Assembly: GCA_027575765.1 (NCBI GenBank)
Contig: JANBPT010001046.1
Span: 1 to 15,797, forward strand
DNA length: 15,797 nucleotides
From: Tieghemiomyces parasiticus
Lineage: Eukaryota > Kickxellomycota > Dimargaritomycetes > Dimargaritales > Dimargaritaceae
Direction of reading: 5' to 3'
The stretch's first letter is position 1; each line of letters opens with the position of its first letter. Under the pieces are notes generated by a model. That model was not told the origin of the DNA, did no database searches, and saw only the letters and a program-made list of their open reading frames with translations. Below are positions 8,561 through 15,797 of this stretch, one piece after another. Both the position numbers and the translations under genes were made by a program.

Positions 8561-11100
8561 GCGGAAGGTACCCGACCGCTCACTGCAGCCGGTACTACCT
8601 GCCCTTGCGCCGACCCATCCACCTCCCCGTCCCACGAACCCTACGACAACCAGCGAGCGACTCATCAGCCATCCTGGTGGTGTGGTGGCACAGCCTGGGT
8701 ACCATGGCCTCTAAATTTTCCGTCTGACCTGAAAGGGGGGAAGGCAATGGAGCCGGTGCCCTTCTTACACCCCATATAGTCTGGATTACTTCATGACCCA
8801 CGGTGGAATAGGGGGGTGGAGGCGGTGGATAGAAGGGGGTGATGGGTGGAGGTCAGCATCTACTCTGATGAGAGCAGCTACCGTGTAATGGGGGGGGGGA
8901 AGAATGAAGTAAACCATAGCCACCGAGACGACGTCGGACGTGGTTCTATCGGAACCAAGTGCTTCCAAATGGTTGAAGCCCCTACCGGTAACCTCGCCCA
9001 GGATGCCGGAGCGATAGTATTCTTTTGTATTGCGCAAGGGTCTGCGCCTGCGGTTGAAAATCCTACATTTCTGTAATTGTCTGAGGCGGTGCTCTGGAAA
9101 GTAGACCCCCCTCCTTACTCCCGGCCCCAGGTGTCAGGGATATGGGTTGGCCTTGAGAAGCGGTATTGTGTTGGAAGCCACCAAACACCACCTCGTTCTC
9201 AGGAATACAATGAGGCTCCGTCCTAGAATGGTAAGCGACGTGGGATCGGGGTGGTCCTATAATCCGCACCTCTCTGTGCGCTGGATAAAGAGTGCCTCCC
9301 TCCCCCCTACCCTCGCTGGTAACAACCCCTTTAGCAATCAGCCGGGTGGGGAAGTCAATCCCTGTTTCCTGTTACGGCTCAGCACGCCGCTAGCGGGTTT
9401 AGAGAAATCAAAAAAATAACGAAGGACCCTCTTACACTCCGGTTCCCCCATTCACTCCTAAACGCACCGCTGCCATCCCCGTGTAGCAAGCGAAGGGGTA
9501 AGGGCGTTGATTGGAGACCACTAATATGTCGTCATTGAGTTCGCTACGGATCGGCCGTCCAGACTGTGAATCTCGTTCGCTGCCAGGTTTTCCCTTTTTT
9601 TTTATAACTATAATTACAGCGGGGGGAAATGGGGGAGGGTGCGTCTGGGTCAGTCGGTTAGGCTTACTGGTCAGCATTTGACTGAGGGCACCGCTATTAA
9701 TAAGGAGGCTAGTTGGTGTAGGGTTACTTTGACATCCCTCGGTTATGAAGCACCCGGCCTGGCGGACGACATTCCGAAGGGAAGCGGGTTTCACCTTAAA
9801 CTTGACATGCCTCAGTTTGTGGTACGCTAAATAAGTCAATAGAATTCGCGATGGATTGTATCCATGTAACGTCAAAGTGCGTATGTACTGGCCTGGTCGA
9901 CCCAATACTGGCGGACTCTAGCGTACCGCGAATGGACAAATGATGCCAGCAAAGCTGTCGTCTATTTGTGCCCCTAGCTGACGCTACTAAGGAAGCTGCC
10001 CCATGAGGGGAGGGGCAGAAGATGGACGGCTAGACCACAAGCCCGTAGACGATTCCATAAACGGCAGGTAAAGTAAAGCGTCAACGACTTCCCAGGGTCT
10101 CGGCGCAAACCGCGTCCAGTGGGGAGAGGGGGGCGTGCATGGCGTGGGCACTGGCGGGAAGAGGATTTCGTAGACCAGGAAAAGAACAGTGAAAGGTCGC
10201 CAAATCATGCAGCGGGAAAATGTCGTGGAATTCAACCTAGCCCCGCCCGATGCTGGCCAACGAAGGCAAGTAAGCCGGTTTGACCAGGCTAACGCTGGTC
10301 GGCCAATGTCCCTTTCTAAAGACAGTGTGCTGGATTGACTGTTTCTGACCCTCCTGGGATGGCTGACCGACCTGCCCCGGCATGCGCTCCGCCGTCTCTC
10401 CCTGCCTTCCGTATTGGCTTGTTGGCCGAGAGGTTGGGGGAGCTCGCCACGTGGCCCGCCATCCTGGTCTCCCAATGGCACATATTTCACCTTCCCAGCA
10501 AGGGGGTGGGGGTGGTGGACGGGCGTGGATGTAGAGGGGCTGGCTCCTAAACGCCCAGCCAATGAAGTTAGATGCTAGATGGTGGATCTGGCAGTAAACC
10601 GGCTGAGGAGGGGGGGGTTGCGTTGGACCAAAGCGGTTCGGAGTCAGTATGGGCACGATGATCAGATACCGGCCCATGATGACTGCTACGATATCAACTT
10701 CGCAGACTGAATCCGGCGCGTCATAAATTACGGCACCCCCTCCCCTGTGTTCCGCGGGGCTTCTTACGCACAGGCCAGTGAGTTAGGGGGTTGGAGTGTG
10801 GAGGGCGGCGTGGTCGTCGCCATCGGCTTAATTAGCGCCTGGGATCTGATCGCAAGGCATTAGTGTGACGTGGAATACCAAATGCTCCTGGCATAGGGGA
10901 GGGGGAGGTGGTGGAAGTTTACGTTTAATGATGGGCGCAGACTGGCCAGACGCCCGCATATGAGGGTCACAGCTTAAAAGTGACGAAAAATAACGCTCTG
11001 CGGAGGGTAGGGGAAGGGAGAAATTCCAGAGGCAGGCAGAGAGAAGACGGGTCACATCTGACCTGGTAAGGCAGGTGGGAAGGGAGAGAAAGCAGGAGAA
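8561..11100. other. Unassigned region with scattered open frames
   Basis: Frames of up to 191 codons exist (minus strand 9987-10562 and 9432-9905) but resemble no family and have no consistent codon signal. Plus-strand frames at 8846-9076, 9147-9419 and 10335-10550 have partly GC-biased third positions, yet the opposite strand looks equally protein-like, so none is called. Variant CREs lie at 9867-9874 and 10866-10873. A G10 run is at 8890-8899. Confidence 0.35.
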
Positions 11101-11111
11101 GGGGGGGGGGG
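11101..11111 (+). repeat. Run of 11 G
   Basis: Eleven consecutive G. It is the last long plus-strand G tract going rightward; beyond it the plus strand turns pyrimidine-rich. Confidence 0.9.
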
Positions 11112-12791
11112 CTGCATCATATCCTGGTGGACTCGCTTTACTTCCTAAGCACATAGATGGTTGCGCAGCGGATAGCTTTCAATCGCTCCCTCGCTCTACA
11201 ACGCTGGGACCAGCCGGGCTCATGTAAGACTTGGTTGGCCGTCGTTCCATCCGGTGTCGAACCTACTTGATGGCCTGAATCCGCCATGTCTAAACCAGTG
11301 GGGTACATGCGTTATGGAGCTTTTGCGGAGTGGCCCCCCTAACCTTCCATTCTTCGCAAGCTACGTGGGTGTTCTGCACATGTGAGGGTCAAGAGCTACC
11401 TGCTCCAATATTAATTCCGACGGCGCTCGGTTGGCCCGGTAGGTCACTGGTCGTCGTAATATGTTCATCCAATGGGGCGTGCAATCCCAGCCAATTAGCG
11501 TCCTGTTTTACAACTCCACCGCGGCCTGTTCTGTACCCACCCCATTTTTCAGATTGGCAGTTCCCTGCACCACCCTCACCCCAAAATCCCGCCCCTCTCG
11601 CCACCCTGTTCGGATACAATCTATTTTTTTCATACCCCACCCCCCATGGCCCCAACATTGTCGCACCCCTCCCCGTAGAGTTGCCACCACCGCCCCCGTC
11701 CCCATCGGATCGGGCTAATGCGTGGGCTTTGTGTCGCTCTCTCTATTGAGGCATTAAACACCTCGATAAACGTGCGCACATCCCAGAGGCACGATCGGAC
11801 CAACGCGCGCTCTCCTTCTTTGCCCTTACGGGAACGTATAGCCCCGATCGAACGGTTTCCTCTCTCTGGCTCGTGCGCCCTGTCAGATCGGAGATATCGG
11901 GCACTACAATATTCTATATCAGGCAAATATCAATTACCCCGTGGCGTACGAGAGTCCTACCGATCGGGTCCTGGTAAATTCAGGAGCCGACCTTCCGAGT
12001 TCTGCCAGCTCTAGCTTGATCGTTTGAACCCCGCCAAACCATGCAAGCGCTATTGATGATGGAGGATTGGGGAGTAAGCTACCAAGTGGGTTTTAGGGTA
12101 CCGTTGTGCGGCATACGTCATAGCGGGAAGGCTGGAGAGGGGGAGGGGGCCCCGACGGAAGATTTCGGCTGCCCTACATTTCCTTTTTCTAATTCTGTGT
12201 TGGATGGTCATTGTCGCTGGCCATTTTAATATTATTTTTTTGACCCACCCGTTAAGCCTGCTGGGCCAGGACGCGGGGATGGCCGAATTGCTCTCCCCTC
12301 TCCCCCGCGTGCCAGTATCCTAGCGCAGGGTGTTTCCAGAACTGTAATATACGGAGGCGGCGTCTATTCAATGAGAAGGGCCTCGGCTACGCAATCTCTT
12401 TTTTTCTCCTTTTGAGTCACGCTCGTCCTCACTGGATACCAATGACGGAGGCCACCGGACACTAGGGGTGGGCGTCACTGGAACGCCTTTTTTTAGTCCC
12501 CGCTTGCGTCACTGCGCCTCCACTCGCTTTCGTCAGCCACTGACATGCCCGCCACCAGTCCCATCTACGCCTGCTCCCTCATTGGCACACCTGCACACTC
12601 ATGTTTATCCCTACCTCCCCCCCCCGCGTCTGTCCTCTCGCCACCGACCTGCCTCACAGTTCTAGCTGGCCTATTTTTGTCGCCCTGCCTCTCCTCATGG
12701 CCAGGCCGTCATTCTACCGCTAAAGGGGGCTTTGGGTAAGAGCGTGGTCGAACGCAGGCCCACAATTACCCGCATCACCAAGAATAACAGA
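11112..12791. other. Pyrimidine-rich region without a clear gene
   Basis: The plus strand is visibly C/T-rich from about 11330 rightward. No reading frame is recognised. It includes a perfect AP-1 type site TGAGTCA at 12413-12419, a variant CRE (ATACGTCA) at 12113-12120 and a C9 run at 12617-12625. Several pyrimidine tracts followed by AG could serve as splice acceptors for the candidate exons to the right. Confidence 0.4.
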
Positions 12792-13099
12792 ATGCAGGTG
12801 AGTCTCTCATCTCTCCCCTCTCCCTTTATGTGACCCTTCCCTTTTAGCTTCGCCCCCCACTAAGGCGATTCGGGCGGTGGTGGCCCGCGCAAGAGGGCCA
12901 ATTCTACACCATCGCTGTCTATGGCCTAGTCGCTACGATGGTGGGCAACGTCGGTGTCCCTGAATCATTTTGTCCCTGCGGTCCAAGCACACCATTTTCT
13001 GGTGTCTATCATCAGCCCACAACAACCGGACCACCGGCCTTTCCTCGGTGGCTGTGTATGGCATTGGAAAGGCGCCCCGAACGCGGAAGTGAACCGTAG
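12792..13099 (+). CDS. Possible small spliced gene, unknown product
   Basis: A consensus-quality intron is visible: CAG|GTGAGT at 12797/12798, a pyrimidine-rich interior with a TGAC, and CTTTTAG ending at 12847 (50 nt). Splicing in phase 0 joins ATG-CAG (12792-12797, A at -3) to a frame open from 12848 to TAG at 13097-13099, giving 85 residues. The product starts with a basic RPPLRRFGRWWP-type segment, followed by one hydrophobic stretch (FYTIAVYGLVATMVG) that could be a single membrane helix, as in small mitochondrial inner-membrane proteins. No family is recognised. The open frame also extends upstream of the ATG to about 12664, so 12792-12797 may be part of a longer exon. The intron is better supported than the protein. 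Confidence 0.25.
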
Positions 13100-13173
13100 C
13101 TCAACTGCCTCTGCCTTATTCTCCTTCGCCAGCGCTCTCTTGGCCTGAGAGACGCCTCACCTGCAAACGAAAC

Positions 13174-13389
13174 ATGGTGCTCGAAAGTCTTCCCCTCCCT
13201 CCTCTACCGTGTCGGGCTGTGAGCCTCAGAAAGATGGCCGATAGAGAGATCGGCGCGAGATGGCACAGTATCCGCTCACACTCATCGGTGCTTTTGGTGA
13301 ATTACATTCTTACCGTGGGGAAGTTGGAGACTAGCACACCGGTTAATTTCGTGTTCCTGTCGCCCTGCCAGATGGAAGTGGTGGCATAG
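13174..13389 (+). CDS. Possible 71-codon small protein or terminal exon
   Basis: An ATG with A at -3 and G at +4 opens a 71-codon frame ending in TAG at 13387-13389. Third positions are clearly G/C-rich, as in the two certain genes. The product has a proline-rich start, a basic centre (ADREIGARWHSIRSH) and a mildly hydrophobic segment; no domain is recognised. A G-quadruplex motif follows the stop by two bases and an AATAAA lies 322 bp downstream. It could also be the last exon of a gene beginning near 12.8 kb. Confidence 0.25.
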   Translation: MVLESLPLPPLPCRAVSLRKMADREIGARWHSIRSHSSVLLVNYILTVGKLETSTPVNFVFLSPCQMEVVA

Positions 13390-13391
13390 GT

Positions 13392-13416
13392 GGGAGGGAG
13401 GGAAAGTGGGTGGGGG
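13392..13416 (+). other. Canonical G-quadruplex motif
   Basis: Five G runs (13392-13394, 13396-13398, 13400-13402, 13408-13410, 13412-13416) with loops of 1, 1, 5 and 1 bases. It stands out because it lies in an otherwise pyrimidine-rich part of the plus strand, directly after the stop of the 13174-13389 frame. Confidence 0.6.
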
Positions 13417-13710
13417 TCTCCAAGGTTCGCCATCTCCCATCTATTGGCCTCCCACTTAACGCTCTTTTTCCCGCTTTACTCCATATCATGCCAATCCGGC
13501 ATGACCGCTCACTAGCCGTTCCCTTTAATGTTACAATTTGGTGAAGTTGGTGTACTCCTTATTGCCCATCCCGTTCGCTAGAGGGCCCTTGCCCGTGTAT
13601 CTGCCAGTCTAACTTCACAGTAAAGGCCCTGGTTAGGATTGAAGGGTCCTGGGGTGCCGCATATTTAGTGGGCCAGCTATCTTCTTCCATTAAATAGTAA
13701 AGCGGCCGCA

Positions 13711-13716
13711 AATAAA
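13711..13716 (+). terminator. AATAAA, possible polyadenylation signal
   Basis: A canonical hexamer on the plus strand, 340 bp before the U1-C start. It could end a transcript carrying the candidate frames at 12.8-13.4 kb. The hexamer alone is weak evidence. Confidence 0.25.
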
Positions 13717-13783
13717 GTCTACCTTATTAACCTATCCTACTCTCAACGGTCCGAGAAGGGGCCCCCTCCCTTCGAACACTACC

Positions 13784-13820
13784 GCAAGGATCCAATTAAG
13801 CAGGTCACTAGGATCCTTGC
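13784..13820. repeat. 10-bp perfect inverted repeat with 17-base loop
   Basis: GCAAGGATCC at 13784-13793 pairs exactly with GGATCCTTGC at 13811-13820. It lies about 235 bp upstream of the U1-C start codon. It may be a dyad protein-binding site or simply chance. Confidence 0.7.
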
Positions 13821-14054
13821 ACAGGTGAAAACGTCGATTGGCAACCAAGCCGTTCACCCTTCTAGCTAAAGAGCCTGAGACGACAGGTCTGGAAACGCTG
13901 GTATGCGACTACCAGATCTGAAGGCTGACATGCCTTTACACTCCACACTTTTTTATTTTTTACTTCTGCTGGCGTGGATTCACGACTTGGCGAATCACAT
14001 TCTGGATTTCCTACACATTCCTTTGCTCCCTATCCGTCGTCTATTACATTCACA

Positions 14055-14843
14055 ATGCCTAAATATTATTGCGGTAAGTCTCCTACTTGTGCCACTCTGA
14101 ATGGGTACTGGCCTCGAACCGAGTCCATCAGAGCAGGCCTGTCGCCTCTCCGATCTCAAGCGAATCTTGTATGCCCTGACCAATCGAAATCCACCTACCC
14201 TCTTACCCGCTCTTTCCCAGATTATTGCGATATCTTCCTCACCCACGACACCGCAGCGGTCCGCAAGGCCCACAACCGCGGGTGGAAGCACATTGTCCAG
14301 GTAGAGCAGTACTACTCCGAGTTGAAACCGGAAGCCTACCAGGACATTGTCGATACCGTGCTCCGACCGCGCGGCGAGGCCAAGGAGGGGGATACGTTCA
14401 CCCCATCCTTCACGCCGTACGGCTCCGGCCCGCCCGCGCCCTACGGCCGGGATTCCGGCAGTGGTTACTCGCCCTACCAGGGTAGCCAACGCCAGAACCA
14501 CTACGACGATCGGAATGGTCGTGGTAATGATCGGAACGGTGGTGACCGCCGACCCTATGGCCGTGATTCCCGGGCCCCGATCCGTGGCGACCGTCGACCC
14601 TACGGTAATGACTCGCGACCCCCGCCGAATGACGGAGATCGTCGGCCTTATGGTCATGGCTCGAGGCCTCCGTCCGGTGGTGGACGCCATAGCTTCGCGC
14701 CCCCACCTCCACCCTCTTCAGGTTCGGGCTATCCTCGGGACGACCAACATCAACGATCTTATGGCAACGATAGCCGCGGCCCGCCCCCACCTCCGCCGTA
14801 CGGATACCAGCCAAGCGTAGGCAATGGTGGTGACCGTCGGTAG
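14055..14843 (+). CDS. U1 snRNP protein C (U1-C), two exons
   Basis: Exon 1 is 14055-14073 and exon 2 is 14221-14843, giving 213 residues after removal of a 147-nt intron. The product starts MPKYYC and continues DYCDIFLTHD after splicing, the hallmark N-terminus of U1-C. The U1-type zinc finger uses C6, C9, H24 and H30 (C-x2-C-x14-H-x5-H), followed by the conserved helix to about residue 55. In the family this protein sits in the U1 snRNP and stabilises pairing of U1 snRNA with 5' splice sites in the nucleus. The rest is a Pro/Gly/Arg-rich tail with a repeated GDRRPYG-x-x-S-R-x-P unit beginning at residues 114, 129 and 145, a degenerate fourth copy, and poly-Pro runs. The frame is open upstream to 13974, but the family start is the Met at 14055. 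Homologues in yeast are named YHC1 and in animals SNRPC. Confidence 0.95.
   Translation: MPKYYCGKSPTCATLNGYWPRTESIRAGLSPLRSQANLVCPDQSKSTYPLTRSFPDYCDIFLTHDTAAVRKAHNRGWKHIVQVEQYYSELKPEAYQDIVDTVLRPRGEAKEGDTFTPSFTPYGSGPPAPYGRDSGSGYSPYQGSQRQNHYDDRNGRGNDRNGGDRRPYGRDSRAPIRGDRRPYGNDSRPPPNDGDRRPYGHGSRPPSGGGRHSFAPPPPPSSGSGYPRDDQHQRSYGNDSRGPPPPPPYGYQPSVGNGGDRR
14074..14220 (+). other. Spliceosomal intron of the U1-C gene
   Basis: GTAAGT donor at 14074, likely branch sequence CTGAC at 14176-14180 (about 41 nt before the acceptor), a pyrimidine tract and CCCAG ending at 14220. It interrupts codon 7 in phase 1, inside the zinc finger. It is 147 nt, a multiple of three, with no in-frame stop, so retention adds 49 residues between C6 and the next finger cysteine. 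Confidence 0.93.
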
Positions 14844-14892
14844 TAATGCCACTCCCCGAAGCTCCAAAGAGGACCCCAATGCGGGGTGTGCG

Positions 14893-14898
14893 AATAAA
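14893..14898 (+). terminator. AATAAA polyadenylation signal of U1-C
   Basis: A canonical hexamer 50 bases after the U1-C stop codon, followed by G-rich sequence. Position and orientation fit a polyadenylation signal for this gene. Confidence 0.6.
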
Positions 14899-15720
14899 GG
14901 GAGGGGGGAGGTGAGGTTTCAATGAGGTGTAACAGGCCATAAACAGAACCAGGGAGTAAAAAGAACAATATCCGCACCAGTTGATGGCTCTAGGTCCCCG
15001 CTTCGTATTTTGACTCTGGTGTGCACATAGGTAATTCAAGGTGTCACCAGGAGGAGAGGTCGTCTCTTCATATCATCGGGTATTAATATGGCGCGAGTAC
15101 ACACCAGCTGTCCTGTCGTCAGCAGGACACTAAACGCCCTTCGTGTTCTCAATTATGCAAGTAAACCTTCAACGGCGAATGATTCCATCAGACTAGTCAG
15201 CGTTGATAGCAAAGTAAGTGTAGTAATTATCTCCTGCTGTAAATGTACGGGTATGTTGATGAAGTCAAGCTAGAAGTCGTGAAGATCGAGTGCCAGTCAC
15301 TAGGAAAAGGGCGCTTTTTAGGGTCATGAGCAAAAGGGGGTCCCTTCACAAAAGCTACCGAGGGCTTACGGTCAAAGGGTATTCAATTAAATGTAACATA
15401 TCTTTCTCTCCCCTTTAAAAGTTGTAATGTACACCAAATTAGAAATGACAGAACTTGGCCTAGTCCCTAGCGGCGTAGAGTCGACGATGACAAATCATCA
15501 GGCATCGAAGCCGGGGCGGCCGAATGGCACCTAACGTCCAGCAGGGAGCGAGAGGGATAAAGAGAAGGGAGGGGTGAGGGAAAGTCGTGCGCCGTACTGG
15601 AGGAGGATAGGGGAGGGGCCTCTGGGGTGGGGGGAAGGCTCACCTAGTCCAAGAGAGTGTCGTTTGGAACTTCATGTATAAGTGCACCAAAAAGTTTTGA
15701 GTAACTGGAAACTAAAGGGG
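14899..15720. other. Right flank without a recognisable gene
   Basis: The longest plus-strand frame (15088-15273) is short and unrecognised. A 7-bp perfect stem (TGTCCTG / CAGGACA, 7-base loop) is at 15109-15129. The plus strand is purine-rich at 15540-15645. Nothing resembles a transposase or plasmid gene next to the terminal repeat. Confidence 0.5.
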
Positions 15721-15797
15721 GTATATTCAAACACAATCTCCATTACTTTGTACTGCCTGGCGAAGTCTTTCTAGTCAGCTAGCCAAGCAAGATCTAT
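15721..15797 (-). repeat. Right arm of perfect 77-bp terminal inverted repeat
   Basis: Exact reverse complement of bases 1-77, with no mismatch over 77 positions; the next inner base differs between arms. See the left arm for possible meanings. Confidence 0.97.

Larger units (their letters stand above)
13417..14054. other. Upstream region of the U1-C gene
   Basis: No gene is recognised. The region should contain the promoter and 5' UTR of U1-C. The last 110 bases are T/C-rich with a T-rich tract at 13950-13961, as is common in fungal promoters; no clear TATA box is seen. It also holds an AATAAA at 13711 and an inverted repeat at 13784-13820. Confidence 0.5.

Noticed and set aside
8215..8727. 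Plus-strand frame of 170 codons
   Set aside because: It runs through the AG microsatellite, where all frames lack stops, and no segment resembles a known family.
9987..10562. Minus-strand frame of 191 codons
   Set aside because: Arg/Ser/Pro-rich with no recognisable motif. Frames of this length are expected by chance in about 15 kb at this GC content, and an overlapping plus-strand frame looks equally protein-like.
13974..14054. Upstream in-frame ATG that would extend U1-C by 27 residues
   Set aside because: The U1-C family begins at MPKYYC-type sequence, and the upstream extension has no counterpart; it is treated as 5' UTR.
13995..15039. Long minus-strand frames (231 and 209 codons) opposite U1-C
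   Set aside because: They are antisense to the U1-C exons, whose identity is certain; the translations are shadows.
1..15797. Terminal repeats as telomeres or as ends of a recognised transposon family
   Set aside because: No short telomeric repeat units are present, and no transposase, integrase or family B polymerase frame was recognised inside, so no element family can be named.
1..15797. CRISPR array or prokaryotic operon structure
   Set aside because: No regularly spaced repeats and no ribosome binding sites; the spliced U1-C gene shows the DNA is eukaryotic.

Overview
The window looks like eukaryotic nuclear DNA, most probably from a fungus, possibly an early-diverging lineage. The evidence is a GC-rich-coding bZIP regulator with long Ser/Gly/Asn-rich disordered arms, and an intron-containing gene for the spliceosomal protein U1-C with a fungal-style short first exon. 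There are no ribosome binding sites or operons. The lineage is an inference, because only two genes can be identified with confidence.

Layout. Bases 1-77 and 15721-15797 are exact reverse complements of each other, so the window is closed by a perfect 77-bp terminal inverted repeat. On the minus strand, 826-2625 encodes a 599-residue CREB-type bZIP transcription factor. On the plus strand, 14055-14843 encodes the U1 snRNP zinc-finger protein U1-C in two exons, with an AATAAA signal 50 bases after its stop. The two genes point outward toward the window ends. The roughly 11.4 kb between them has no gene I can name. It holds homopolymeric G tracts (nearly all on the plus strand up to 11.1 kb), a GA microsatellite, G-quadruplex motifs, and an excess of CRE-type sites (TGACGTCA and variants). 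It also holds a few weak exon candidates: a consensus 50-nt intron near 12.8 kb, a 71-codon ORF at 13174-13389, and a glycoprotein-like ORF on the minus strand at 6206-6493.

How things may work together. The bZIP protein has the basic region expected to bind TGACGTCA, and a perfect copy lies 342 bp upstream of its own start codon. Two more perfect copies, and a cluster of four cores in 400 bp, lie further into the gene-poor middle. Autoregulation and control of an unrecognised gene in the middle are therefore testable ideas. U1-C recognises 5' splice sites, and its own intron is a multiple of three, stop-free, and splits the zinc finger, so intron retention would give an in-frame but disrupted protein.

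The most striking large-scale feature is the terminal inverted repeat. Its exact length of 77 equals a common de Bruijn assembly k-mer, so an assembly-graph hairpin or amplification chimera is at least as likely as a genuine mobile element. No transposase, integrase, helicase, polymerase, tRNA, rRNA or CRISPR array was recognised.
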